Part shown: positions 19,401 to 27,171 of the stretch, in pieces | Position numbering within the stretch: position 1 is the stretch's first letter | Layout: every line of letters begins with the position of its first letter | Assembly (NCBI GenBank): GCA_958295775.1 | Contig: CATQHC010000004.1 | Coordinates: 1-64,000 of the forward strand | DNA from: Chloroflexota bacterium | Lineage (GTDB): Bacteria > Chloroflexota > UBA11872 > VXOZ01 | Reading direction: 5' to 3' | Length of the DNA: 64,000 bases | The notes under the pieces: model-generated | The model's database searches: none | The model's input: only the letters and a program-made list of their open reading frames with translations | Told to the model about the DNA's origin: nothing | Position numbers and translations under genes: made by a program

Positions 19401-19616
19401 TCGCCGCCGCTTCTTGAAGAGAGACGCGCCTTGCCTGATGGTGAGTATCACCTCTATCTGAGCTTTCTGACGGAGCATTTTGGGGCCGCCGATCGAATAC
19501 CTGCCGCTCGCTTCACTGTGCAGAGCGGTTCTTTGGATTCGGTAGTTCTGCTGCCCCAAATCGCGCAACTCAGTTTCGGCGCAGAACAGTCGGAACAGTT
19601 TGAACTCGGGGAGTAA
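16497..19616 (+). CDS. Large polytopic membrane protein, GT-C-like, with extracytoplasmic C-terminal region
   Basis: The 1039-residue protein has about 12-14 hydrophobic segments in the first 520 residues and then about 500 soluble residues, presumably outside the membrane. The segment FFDFPTHMALATTIARDNLP followed by NPFSP and a YHYG motif resembles the first periplasmic loop of GT-C glycosyltransferases and of the Chloroflexi/archaeal YYY (DUF2298-like) membrane proteins, where an Asp in that loop is catalytic. It may transfer sugars from a lipid carrier, but that is inference. The C-terminal part includes beta-rich stretches near residues 850-1020. The start is uncertain between 16497 and 16506. 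Confidence 0.6.
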   Translation: MISMPHVDAALILPLFVSFLALLWVSYCGAVLVRISCRIREWSFLAPLGLAAGCAIFLVCANLVGKFGSVPLAFGAAFLVVSALGIYASIRLRPRSWHIPSGRVAIAVSGWTLLALALTYVCLAIRNQSYFFDFPTHMALATTIARDNLPVRNPFSPMLPSGYHYGAALLVAALSRGAGLPAVTGYQLLAALQGAALLLLVFSLGREAGRHALWGLACVIGALSFGSIVLWRPLAATPAALTSLLQGDFSQEVLLQFPSLRENIEFAYPILSFSTDLLWLLIYPHRLASFFSVIALAVLLVGPGRRRWGHASLALAVCLVAAVSLFDETLLPLALMALAWPLLSLRRKPQRFLLWSGGILAAVFLVAIQGGSVTDALSGATGTSLPFALHSAGEVVRSIVLAKVLPQGWLWLLPPLPLAASALIFIWKRWWLGLMLCAFGFAGYVGFHILDFQGEAGTGEFARVVNLAFLALALVVPMAVARLLRASPPWRTALVVLALLPVAIPSLVQPTVSVISHLEKGVKLLHPKTEELVYTPQITDPAVTRELFHDQVAYADLSRILSADSVVLTQHPVSFVIATGIPAAFAPTSGLIFFPTHHYIPDPAFYDAYWRLDPTAWRSLGATAVLYDRKTYTSLPPSVRSQVEGSGWFVTQYDENGFLLLAPTEAFFRYGTAAPSTFSALRSTLTPADTMYLSPDLPYGVGQALVHLLSDHPVTGLIPDPNAHAWMDLNRPTGLAAESAVWQARGHEEARLLGINPEAALWQWRAPGESAGVYPNTTIPAFALIKLTQGQAIGLQANDTSLAMNDTVVSTAHARFRSLSVLLAGHPGSVVRLCGPAGCVQRNLDGGAWSLRLPLTQELTQFEFSVVQGEAFIAGTLGYGDPLSAVRTTGVVIRPRLHENTIEVDVSYFNRLGWTLGNGVAWQLFRAPDTRENPSLSRPSQLIIFGERGDVGFALSADGSHSEHNFTGSPPLLEERRALPDGEYHLYLSFLTEHFGAADRIPAARFTVQSGSLDSVVLLPQIAQLSFGAEQSEQFELGE

Positions 19617-19918
19617 CGAGCGACTCGACGAAGTTTCACAGTGGTGTGCTTAGACGTCCTCGGCTTTGCCTGACATGCGCCGGCGTATTGGCCAAGTCTA
19701 GGGTCGAACAGATGCGCAATATTAAAGAGCTAGAGATTCTCATTAGTTAGTCTTGGCCCAGCAAACAATCGAAGAGGCAGCCGGACTGTAGCATCTACGC
19801 ACACGATCCTGCGAAGGTTTACATGGTCTTGCGTATGAGTGCAAAAACATACTCAGGTTCCAGCGAATTCTTGCCGCGCCGGGGATGATGTCTGGCGATA
19901 GAGAAAAGTGGAAGTCTT
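19617..19918. other. 302-base non-coding stretch
   Basis: No gene, clear promoter or hairpin is seen between the large membrane protein and the CinA-like gene. Confidence 0.3.
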
Positions 19919-20410
19919 GTGACTGCGTCAACAATCGAGATGCTACGCCAACGCATTGCTGCCGGCCTTAGCGATCGCGGCCAGACGCTCGCGTGTGTTG
20001 AAATCGGCAGCGGTGGGAGAGTCGCCTCCCGCCTTACCGCCAAGGCCGGCAGTTCGGCATATTTCGCCGGCGGGCTAGTGCTCACTGCGGACTCTTCCTA
20101 CTGGCCTGCGTCCCTCGTGGGCGAAGGCGCCTGGCTCCGGAAACCGCCCGGTAGCCGTTCTCGCCTGAATGAGATCGCGCGGATCACACAGCACGCCTTC
20201 CATTCAAACTGGTGTCTGGTGGTGGAGTGCGTTCCTCAGGCCGCTCCGTTTACCGTCTACCTCGCGCTGCGCAACACTGAGAATAATGCAACTCACACTG
20301 CCAATGTACTCCCACCAGGATCCTCACAGCCCTGCTGGGAACGACTGGTACAATATGCTCTGAAGCACTTGGCAGAGAAGTTGGTAGAGAACGGCGGAGA
20401 AACAGCGTGA
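19919..20410 (+). CDS. Divergent CinA C-terminal-domain (PncC-like) protein
   Basis: The 163-residue protein matches the CinA/PncC fold in order: RGQTLACVEIGSGGRVASRLT, then GSSAYFAGG. In NMN deamidases of this family the first block reads ESCTGG; here it is EIGSGG, so the Ser-Cys-Thr trio is largely replaced and activity is doubtful. It would otherwise hydrolyse NMN to nicotinate mononucleotide. The start is a GTG; ATG at 19940 is an alternative. Its stop overlaps the start of the next small gene by one base, suggesting translational coupling. Confidence 0.65.
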   Translation: MTASTIEMLRQRIAAGLSDRGQTLACVEIGSGGRVASRLTAKAGSSAYFAGGLVLTADSSYWPASLVGEGAWLRKPPGSRSRLNEIARITQHAFHSNWCLVVECVPQAAPFTVYLALRNTENNATHTANVLPPGSSQPCWERLVQYALKHLAEKLVENGGETA

Positions 20411-20667
20411 TGCGCGTCACCCATGAGAAAGCCGCACTCCTGCTCCAGGTGGAAACCTATGACCTGGAGGGGGTCGACCAATACAAGCTAATGGTCGTGT
20501 GGCGAGAGGACCGCAATACAATCCACGAAATGCATCTTGATGCTAATTCTGTTTACGCTGGTCCCAGAGCGGGCGACCGTATCGAGATCACCTTCTTGAT
20601 GGACACGCCGCTGCGCGTAAAACCGCTTGAAGAATCCCCGTTACCCGGCGTCTCTGGCTCAGAATGA
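20410..20667 (+). CDS. Small hypothetical protein coupled to the CinA-like gene
   Basis: An 85-residue, acidic, beta-rich protein of unknown function. ATG 20410 overlaps the preceding TGA (20408-20410); the GTG at 20407 is an alternative start. No membrane segment or signal is visible. The tight coupling suggests it is made in fixed ratio with the CinA-like protein. Confidence 0.6.
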   Translation: MRVTHEKAALLLQVETYDLEGVDQYKLMVVWREDRNTIHEMHLDANSVYAGPRAGDRIEITFLMDTPLRVKPLEESPLPGVSGSE

Positions 20668-20780
20668 GAATCGCGGGCGTGAAGGCGCTCGTAGCAGCTT
20701 TGCAGGACAAGCACAGCCAGCGCATGGACGCCGCCGGTAGAACAGGCAACAAAACGTCATTCCCAGATTAAGGACCGAGC

Positions 20781-21911
20781 ATGCCCACCATTGAAAACAT
20801 CGAAGTCTTTTCATTCACCCTCCCTTTCGCGGGTCTATTCCGCACGTCACGGGGTACCGTGGGCAGCGCGGCCTCCGGCCGCCCAATTGTCCTGACCAAA
20901 CTTACCGCCAGCGACGGCACCGTCGGCTGGGGCGAGGGGTCGCCCTCCCATACCTGGTCGCCGGAGACTCGCGAATCAGTGGTAAGTGTGCTCAGCGACC
21001 ACTTCGTCCCTGCGGTAATTGGCAAATCGCTGGCAGACCTCGACGGCCTGCATGCGGCAATGAACGGCGCGATTGCGCCCCTCTGGGGCTTGAGCATGCC
21101 GATTGCCCGGGCCGCTATCGATGTCGCCGCTCACGACGCGCTGGCGCGGCACTACGGCGTTCCCCTTTTGGACCTGCTTGGACACCGGCGCGCGGATCGG
21201 GCGCGCTTGAGCTGGACCGTAACCGGCAGCTCTCAGGCAGAGGTAGAAGAGAGTCTGCATGATGCCAAGGAGCGCGGCTATCGGAGCTGCAATATCAAGG
21301 TTGGCGGCTCCATGGATTGGGACGTCCAGCTCTGCGAAATGGTGCGCAGCGCCTTTCCCGACGGCTTCCTCTGGGCGGACGCCAACGGCGGCTTTCCGCC
21401 CCATGAGGCGCGCCAGCGCCTGCATACGCTGGTGGCTGCGGGAGTTGACTTGCTCGAACAACCGGCCGCGCCCGACCGGCCCGATGTTTCCGCGCGCATA
21501 GCCGCGGAATCGCCCATCCCCGTGGCACTCGACGAGTCCATTTCCGGCCCGGTGCCGTTGCTCGCCATGCTCAAGCAAGAAGCGCTCACCGCGTACACAT
21601 TCAAAGTCACGCGCACCGGCGGACTGTGGCCGGCCCACATGTGTGCCGCGCTTGCGGACACAGCCGGGCTCATGCTGGTGTGCAGCGGTCTCACCGAATG
21701 CAGCGTGGCGTTCGCCGCCAGCATACACCTCTCCGCGGCGTGGGGCATTACCCATCCGTGCGCGCTGAACGGCCCCCAATTCCTCACTGACGACATTGCG
21801 GCCAAGAGCCTGCCCCGCGAGGGCGACGCAGTGCTTGTCACAGATGATCCGGGACTCGGCATCGAGGTGGACGAAGACAAAGTCCGGCATCTTTCCGCAC
21901 AGGAAGCATGA
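20781..21911 (+). CDS. Enolase-superfamily enzyme (mandelate racemase/muconate lactonising type)
   Basis: The 376-residue protein has the N-terminal capping domain and the barrel with NIKVGG (Lys173), metal ligands Asp200 (WADANGG), Glu226 (LEQP) and Asp251 (ALDES), and Lys275 in FKVTRTGG. The two lysines on opposite strands place it in the MLE subgroup (cycloisomerase, dipeptide epimerase or related acid-sugar or N-acyl substrates), not the mandelate racemase subgroup with a His-Asp dyad. The start ATG 20781 follows AAGGAC. Its stop overlaps the next gene's ATG (ATGA at 21908), so the two are translationally coupled. Confidence 0.88.
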   Translation: MPTIENIEVFSFTLPFAGLFRTSRGTVGSAASGRPIVLTKLTASDGTVGWGEGSPSHTWSPETRESVVSVLSDHFVPAVIGKSLADLDGLHAAMNGAIAPLWGLSMPIARAAIDVAAHDALARHYGVPLLDLLGHRRADRARLSWTVTGSSQAEVEESLHDAKERGYRSCNIKVGGSMDWDVQLCEMVRSAFPDGFLWADANGGFPPHEARQRLHTLVAAGVDLLEQPAAPDRPDVSARIAAESPIPVALDESISGPVPLLAMLKQEALTAYTFKVTRTGGLWPAHMCAALADTAGLMLVCSGLTECSVAFAASIHLSAAWGITHPCALNGPQFLTDDIAAKSLPREGDAVLVTDDPGLGIEVDEDKVRHLSAQEA

Positions 21912-22924
21912 CAGCCATGGCACGACCAACACCCATCAGGACCATCCATGTTGGTGTCGGCCGCCGCGGACGCTGGCCGCTTGAGGTGCTCACGGCCGAT
22001 CCCCGCTTTGTGCCGGTGGCCCTTGTTGATGTGTCTGCGGAATTGCTCGCCGCAGCGCAAGACTTAACGGGGCTTGCCGCGTCTGCCTCGTTCACTGAGT
22101 TGGACGCGGCGCTGTCACAAACGCAGGCCGACGCCGTAATCATCTGTACGCCAACGATCTACCATGCCCCTTTGGCCGGGCTGGCGTTTCAGGCAGGCAA
22201 ACACGTCCTTGTCGAGAAAGGCATGACGACCAACTGGCAGGAAGCCGTGGCGCTCGTAGCCGCGGCAGAGCGCGCCGGGGTTAAATTCTGCGTGTCGCAA
22301 AATTACCGGTACCGGCCGGAAATCGTCACCCTGAAATCTGCCATCGCCAGCGGAAACTACGGCACGCCGCGCCTCATCGACCTCATTCACCACCGATTTC
22401 GTCCCACACCCCGCACGTTGGACTATCCCTTCGCGATGGTGTGGGACATGAGCGTGCACCACCTCGATAACCTGCTCGCCTGCTTTGGGCCGGTCGCGGA
22501 AGCCACCGCACGCAGCTTTACCGCGCCGTGGTCGCAATATTCTCATGACGCGGGCATTGCGGCGGTGCTGCACTTTGTGAACGGCGCCATCGCCACGTAT
22601 GCAATGTCCCATATCGCCAGCGCCAACGACTATCGCTTTCTCGTGCAGAGCGCTGAAGGAGTGCTGGCCTGGGACGGAGAAGACTGGCAGTGGCAAGCTG
22701 CGCCCCATGCAGACTTCGGCAAAGCGCCCGCGCCGCAGCCGGTGCCGCACGCGCCAGCGCCAACCCGCAGCGAACAAGGCGTCGTCGACGACCTTTACCG
22801 GTACATCATTGACGACGTCGAGCCCGATATCAGTGGGCGCAACAACCTGGAAGTGCTCCGCGCCTGTGAAATGCTCTGCCGCTCCAGCCAAGAGCAGCGC
22901 ACTGTGGGGAGAGACCAGATCTGA
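21908..22924 (+). CDS. Gfo/Idh/MocA-family oxidoreductase, coupled to the enolase-family gene
   Basis: A 338-residue protein with the Rossmann motif GVGRRG and the family lysine in VEKGMTTNW, where the usual EKP is EKG. MSVHHLDNLLACFG carries the His-rich active-site-region segment. It probably oxidises a sugar acid, cyclitol or related compound and hands it to, or takes it from, the coupled enolase-family enzyme. An ATG at 21917 could also be used, but the ATGA overlap at 21908 favours the first. Confidence 0.88.
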   Translation: MTAMARPTPIRTIHVGVGRRGRWPLEVLTADPRFVPVALVDVSAELLAAAQDLTGLAASASFTELDAALSQTQADAVIICTPTIYHAPLAGLAFQAGKHVLVEKGMTTNWQEAVALVAAAERAGVKFCVSQNYRYRPEIVTLKSAIASGNYGTPRLIDLIHHRFRPTPRTLDYPFAMVWDMSVHHLDNLLACFGPVAEATARSFTAPWSQYSHDAGIAAVLHFVNGAIATYAMSHIASANDYRFLVQSAEGVLAWDGEDWQWQAAPHADFGKAPAPQPVPHAPAPTRSEQGVVDDLYRYIIDDVEPDISGRNNLEVLRACEMLCRSSQEQRTVGRDQI

Positions 22925-23178
22925 TAGCGATACCGCCCAGCCTTGAGGGAGCTTGGCGCAAGTTCATGCCGGTGCACATCCCCGAAAGGGAGCGGAAACG
23001 TCGTGATAACGCTCTTCCCGGCAACGAGATGCCGCTCTCGTGACTGCCGAGAAACGCGCGCGCTCTGGATTCAGATCTGACTGTGGACCCGGCGCGGGTC
23101 GTCTCTCGCAACGTCATGGGTTACGATAGGGTGGCTATCCCGTTACCGCAGCGCAGAAGAGAATGGGTAGACTTTGCC

Positions 23179-23769
23179 ATGAAGTTTCGTTTCCTCATCT
23201 TCCTGGCAGCTTTGCTTGCCGTCACGGCTTGCGAAACTGCGGCGGAATCCACGACCGTGATCACGCCGGAGCCGCAACCAACCGTAGCATCCGCGCCAAC
23301 GGCTGTCCCAGCGGTTCCAACACCGTCTGTTGAGAGCCTCATCATGCTCCAGGACCCGCTGGACGAGCCGGAGTTCTATTGCGTTGACGTTGCCGGTTTC
23401 GGGAGCAACCTCAACCTGAATAGTCCGCTCCAAGCCCACACGTGCAAACCCGGTGCCGACGATGAGCTCTTCATCTTCAACGCTCCCGGCGCGGGCCAAT
23501 TCTACATGGACGCCTACGATGTCTGCCTCGAAGCGGAAGCGGGCCTGCTGTACGTGAGGCAGTGCTCAGATGCCCCGGCGCAACGATTTGAATTCGGCAG
23601 CGATGGCGCCATCCGTACGCAAGCGGCTGATCTCTGTCTCGCGGTGCAATCCGGCGAGGGTCAGCCCGCCGGCGGCAGGTCGCATGTGCGCCGCGATCTC
23701 TTGCTTCAGAGTTGCGCGGATGTAGAACAGAGCCTCTCCCGCTGGCTGCTGCCGGGGCCAAGCCCGTAG
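23179..23769 (+). CDS. Lipoprotein with ricin-B-like (beta-trefoil) domain
   Basis: ATG 23179 opens a lipoprotein signal (MKFRFLIFLAALLAVTAC, lipid on Cys18) followed by a Thr/Pro/Val-rich linker. From about residue 60 the protein has spaced cysteines and Q/W-type blocks (FYCVDV, HTCK, VCLEA, RQCSD...QRFEF, LCLAVQ, LQSC...RWLL), the pattern of ricin-type carbohydrate-binding trefoils with paired Cys. At about 135 residues the domain would be one trefoil. It is probably anchored on the outer face of the membrane and may bind glycans, which is inference. It stands alone downstream of the sugar-acid genes. Confidence 0.65.
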   Translation: MKFRFLIFLAALLAVTACETAAESTTVITPEPQPTVASAPTAVPAVPTPSVESLIMLQDPLDEPEFYCVDVAGFGSNLNLNSPLQAHTCKPGADDELFIFNAPGAGQFYMDAYDVCLEAEAGLLYVRQCSDAPAQRFEFGSDGAIRTQAADLCLAVQSGEGQPAGGRSHVRRDLLLQSCADVEQSLSRWLLPGPSP

Positions 23770-23867
23770 CGGCGCTCTATTTGCCGCAGATTGCAGTGAA
23801 CTCTTCACCGGCACGGTTCGGAGGACGCTTGGGCAGCAATACTAGAGATAAATTCTGCGTCGAAAGT

Positions 23868-23897
23868 TTGACAGAATTCCGGGTAACCTGATAGAAT
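23868..23897 (+). promoter_or_regulatory. Near-consensus promoter ahead of aroF
   Basis: TTGACA (23868-23873) and TAGAAT (23892-23897) lie 18 bases apart, predicting a transcript start near 23904. It is the best promoter match noticed in the window. Confidence 0.6.
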
Positions 23898-23903
23898 TCC
23901 TAA

Positions 23904-24101
23904 TGCTGCAAAACTCGAACTAGAAATTGCAGCGTAGAAAAGGGAATTTGGGTGACAGTCATAGCTCTCACTTATTATTATCTGTTTATTGAGCCGGAGG
24001 GCCCGGCTTAAGCAGGTATGCCTTGACCGTCGACAACACCGAGAGCATGCAACACCCTCCGGCGATAGCAGAAAGTGTTTTCACTTTCTGCTTTTTGTTT
24101 T
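23904..24101 (+). ncRNA. Candidate structured leader or small RNA upstream of aroF
   Basis: From the predicted start, GCTGCAA/TTGCAGC forms a first hairpin (about 23905-23933). GCCGGAGGG (23993-24001) is exactly complementary to CCCTCCGGC (24055-24063), enclosing smaller helices. The same left strand can instead form a local AGCCGG/CCGGCT hairpin (23992-24008), so two exclusive folds exist. An intrinsic terminator ends the unit at 24101. No T-box sequence and no known riboswitch core was recognised. It may be an attenuator of the aromatic pathway or an independent small RNA. Confidence 0.4.
24067..24101 (+). terminator. Intrinsic terminator inside the aroF leader
   Basis: AGCAGAAAGTG (24067-24077) pairs perfectly with CACTTTCTGCT (24082-24092) around four T residues, then TTTTGTTTT follows. 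It lies 145 bases before the aroF start codon and about 300 bases past the preceding lipoprotein stop. Confidence 0.88.
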
Positions 24102-24245
24102 GTAGTTAGGAGCGCGCCATCGAAGAACTGCAGCAGTGATGACGAACGCCAATCTAGTTGGCCGGACATCTGTTCATCGAATTCCGAATTTCCAAAGACA
24201 TGTGCCATATGGCTACCACAGAAAGAGTTTGAAAGGTAAAGAGAC

Positions 24246-25295
24246 ATGATTGTCATTATGCGAACCAACGCTACTCCCGAGCAGATATCTACCGTGTGTA
24301 CGCGAATTGAAGACGAAGGCCTTGGGACGTCCGTCAGTCAGGGCGTCAACAAAGCCGTGATCGGCCTCATCGGCAAACGGCCTCCCGGCATGATGGAGCG
24401 CGTGGAAGTGCTGCCGGGCGTTGAGATGGTCATCCCGGTCGACAAGCCGTACAAGTTTGCGGCGCGTGGGTCGGGCGGCGGCGATACCCACATTCGGGTC
24501 GGCAACGTGACCATCGGCAGCAACGAAATTGCCGTGATCGGCGGGCCGTGCAGCGTCGAGAGCGAAGCGCAAATTACCGCCACTGCGGAAGCCGTGAAAG
24601 CGGCAGGCGGGCACATTCTCCGGGGCGGCGCTTTCAAACCCCGCACGTCTCCTTACAGCTTCCAAGGCATGGGCGGAGAAGGCCTGGAGTTGCTCCGTAC
24701 CGCGGCAAACGCCACCGGACTGCCCCTCATTACCGAGGTCATGGAGCCGGGTAGAGTTCCGCTGGTGGCAGAATACGTCGACATTCTGCAAATCGGTACC
24801 CGCAACATGCACAATTTCCCGCTCTTGCAGGCCGTCGGCAACACCGACAAACCGGTGCTGCTTAAACGCGGCATGGCGGCAACCATAGAAGACCTGCTCA
24901 TGTCCGCTGAGTACATCATGGCTGCGGGCAATATGCGCGTAATCCTCTGCGAGCGCGGCATACGCACTTTCGAGACGGCGACGCGCAATACCCTGGACCT
25001 GAGCGCGATTCCCATATTAAAGGAGCAATCGCACCTTCCGGTTATCATCGATCCTAGCCATGCGACCGGTATGTGGGAGTTGGTCAAGCCAATGTCGCTG
25101 GCTGCCGTCGCTGCTGGGGCGGACGGAGTGATGATTGAAGTGCACCCGAATCCGGAATTAGCCCTCTCCGATGGGCCCCAGAGCGTCACACCCGATCGCT
25201 TCTTCGACATCATGGCTGCCATTCGCAAAGTGGCGGCCGCCGTGGGACGTGAAGTTCCCGCCGCGACTGCCGAGATGGAAGCCGCCGCCACCTAG
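24246..25295 (+). CDS. aroF: 3-deoxy-7-phosphoheptulonate (DAHP) synthase, type I-beta
   Basis: The first enzyme of the shikimate pathway, condensing phosphoenolpyruvate with erythrose 4-phosphate. Residues 1-70 form a ferredoxin-like regulatory domain of the Thermotoga maritima type, which usually mediates feedback inhibition by aromatic amino acids. The barrel then shows GPCSVE (metal Cys102), [11 protein letters not shown] and IGTRNMHNF. The C-terminal IDPSHATG and EVHPNP carry further metal and substrate residues. At 349 residues it is full length. It heads an operon with an AhpD-like gene and aroA, behind a leader with an intrinsic terminator. Confidence 0.96.
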   Translation: MIVIMRTNATPEQISTVCTRIEDEGLGTSVSQGVNKAVIGLIGKRPPGMMERVEVLPGVEMVIPVDKPYKFAARGSGGGDTHIRVGNVTIGSNEIAVIGGPCSVESEAQITATAEAVKAAGGHILRGGAFKPRTSPYSFQGMGGEGLELLRTAANATGLPLITEVMEPGRVPLVAEYVDILQIGTRNMHNFPLLQAVGNTDKPVLLKRGMAATIEDLLMSAEYIMAAGNMRVILCERGIRTFETATRNTLDLSAIPILKEQSHLPVIIDPSHATGMWELVKPMSLAAVAAGADGVMIEVHPNPELALSDGPQSVTPDRFFDIMAAIRKVAAAVGREVPAATAEMEAAAT

Positions 25296-25330
25296 ACACT
25301 CTACTACTGTTTTTAAAGAAAGCGCTGCTC

Positions 25331-25879
25331 GTGAACGCCTGGGTGGAGATAATTGCGGAGAACGAAGCGGAAGGACAGTTGCGCGCGGTCTACCAAGAGC
25401 TACTCGGTGGTCGGCCGGGCGGCAAGGTGCCGGACTTCCTGCGCCTGCATAGCCTCGCGCCGCGCACTATCGTGCCGCTGGCGCAATTGCACAAGGCCAT
25501 AACCTACGGTCCCGGCGAACTGACGCGGGTTCAGCGCGAACTCATCGCAACGGTGGTCTCCGTGATCAACAGTTGCGCGCTCTGCCGGGAACTGCATTCG
25601 CGGCTGCTCCTCCAGCGCACGCGGGACGAAGCGCTCGTGGCACAGGTGCAACGGGACTTCCGGACCGCAGCCCTCTCCGCGGCTGACCGCGCAATGCTGG
25701 AATATGCGGCAGAGTTGACAACCGCGCCCCATGCAATCGCCCGCGAGGATGTGGGCCGGTTGCGCCACCTTGGCTTCAGCGATGCTGCCATCGTCGAGAT
25801 TACAACACAGGCTGCACTCTTCAACTATCTAAATCGGGTCATACAAGGGCTCGGTCTTGGGGAACCCGGCACCCCATGA
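25331..25879 (+). CDS. Carboxymuconolactone decarboxylase/AhpD-like protein
   Basis: An all-helical 182-residue protein with the redox motif CALCRELH (CxxC followed by His) and the SAADRAMLEYAAELT helix that marks peroxidase-related AhpD-like enzymes. Such proteins act as thiol-based peroxidase partners or, in other branches, as decarboxylases. It starts at a GTG 35 bases after aroF, and its stop overlaps the ATG of aroA (ATGA at 25876). It thus lies inside a shikimate operon, which is not explained by its known roles. Confidence 0.85.
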   Translation: MNAWVEIIAENEAEGQLRAVYQELLGGRPGGKVPDFLRLHSLAPRTIVPLAQLHKAITYGPGELTRVQRELIATVVSVINSCALCRELHSRLLLQRTRDEALVAQVQRDFRTAALSAADRAMLEYAAELTTAPHAIAREDVGRLRHLGFSDAAIVEITTQAALFNYLNRVIQGLGLGEPGTP

Positions 25880-27171
25880 AGCGCATCGAGCCCATAGACC
25901 ACCCGGTAAACGCGACTGTTACCTTGCCCGGATCGAAGAGCTATACCAATCGAGCGCTGATCATCGCGGCTTTGGCCGGAGGCACGTCGACACTGCGACA
26001 GGCGCTCTTTAGCGAAGACACCGTTTTTATGGCTGAGGCGCTCCGCAACCTTGGCATTCCAGTCGAAGCGGACGAGTCCGCCAACACATTTACCGTGGCA
26101 GGCAAGGGTGGCGAGATTCCCGCCGACCGCGCCGATCTGTTCGTCGGCCTCTCCGGCACAAGCGCGCGCTTCCTCACAGCCCTGGCGAGTATCGGGCACG
26201 GCCGCTACTGCGTAGACGGGACCGCGCGCATGCGTGAGCGCCCGATGCGTCCGTTGCTCGACAGCCTTCATCAGCTTGGCGGCAATATCCGGTCGCGGTT
26301 CAACAACGGCTGTCTGCCGCTTGAGATCACGGCGACAGGGCTCCGGGGCGGCCCCGCTCAAATGGCCGGCGACCAGAGCAGCCAGTATTTCAGCGCGCTC
26401 TTGATGGTCGCGCCGCACATGCGCGACGGGCTCGATCTCTCCGTGGCAGGCGAGCTTATTCATGGTCAATACATCACCATGACGATGAAGAGCATGGCAG
26501 ACTTCGGGGTGCAAGCGACTGCTGAGCATGGCTGGCGCTATCGTGTTGCCCCCGGTCAGGGTTATGTAGCCCGCACCTACGACGTCGAGCCGGATGCTTC
26601 CGCGGCTTCTTACTTCTTTGCCGCTGCCGCGCTTACCGGAGGCACCGTCCGTGTGGAGAACCTCGGCGCCGGGTCTGCACAAGGAGACTTGGATTTCGTC
26701 GACGTGCTCGCGGCAATGGGCTGCACTGTCGAAAAGAGCGCAGACTCTGTGGAGGTAGCGGGCCCCACGAGACTGCGGGGCGTGGACGTTGACATGGGAT
26801 CGCTGTCAGACACTTTCATGACGCTCGCCGCCCTCGCACCGTTTGCCAAAGGACCAACCACTATTCGCGGAATTGCCCACACGCGGTTGCAAGAAACCGA
26901 TCGTGTGCACGCCACCACTCTAGAACTCCGCAAGCTGGGCCTCTCGGTCGCGGAATTCGAAGACGGTCTGCGCATTGAACCGGGTCCAATGTGCGCGGCT
27001 ACCATCGATCCCCATGACGATCATCGCATCGCCATGAGCTTTGCCCTTGTCGGCCTGCGCCAGCCCGGCATCACCATCAGCAGTCCTGAATGCGTAGCAA
27101 AGACGTTTCCCGACTACTTCGACCGGCTGGAGGAAGCCGTTTCGCAATCGGCCCGCCCCACGGTGGTCTAG
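25876..27171 (+). CDS. aroA: 5-enolpyruvylshikimate-3-phosphate synthase
   Basis: At 431 residues this is full length. LPGSKSYTNRALI (Lys21, Ser22) binds shikimate 3-phosphate, GLSGTSARFLTAL forms the phosphoenolpyruvate-site loop, and QSSQYFSALL, QETDRV and DPHDDHRIAM follow in the expected order. It joins shikimate 3-phosphate to phosphoenolpyruvate in the sixth step of the chorismate pathway. The loop reads SGTSARF rather than the NAGTAMR of classic glyphosate-sensitive enzymes. It is translationally coupled to the preceding gene. Confidence 0.96.
   Translation: MKRIEPIDHPVNATVTLPGSKSYTNRALIIAALAGGTSTLRQALFSEDTVFMAEALRNLGIPVEADESANTFTVAGKGGEIPADRADLFVGLSGTSARFLTALASIGHGRYCVDGTARMRERPMRPLLDSLHQLGGNIRSRFNNGCLPLEITATGLRGGPAQMAGDQSSQYFSALLMVAPHMRDGLDLSVAGELIHGQYITMTMKSMADFGVQATAEHGWRYRVAPGQGYVARTYDVEPDASAASYFFAAAALTGGTVRVENLGAGSAQGDLDFVDVLAAMGCTVEKSADSVEVAGPTRLRGVDVDMGSLSDTFMTLAALAPFAKGPTTIRGIAHTRLQETDRVHATTLELRKLGLSVAEFEDGLRIEPGPMCAATIDPHDDHRIAMSFALVGLRQPGITISSPECVAKTFPDYFDRLEEAVSQSARPTVV

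Larger units (their letters stand above)
23770..24245. other. 476-base region holding the aroF promoter and leader
   Basis: This region contains a near-consensus promoter (23868-23897), a GC-rich set of helices and a strong intrinsic terminator (24067-24101), all ahead of aroF at 24246. See the separate entries. The last 140 bases before aroF show no further strong helix. Confidence 0.6.

Noticed and set aside
23904-24245. T-box or known riboswitch in the aroF leader
   Set aside because: The conserved T-box sequence is missing and no known aptamer core is visible, so only a generic structured leader is claimed.
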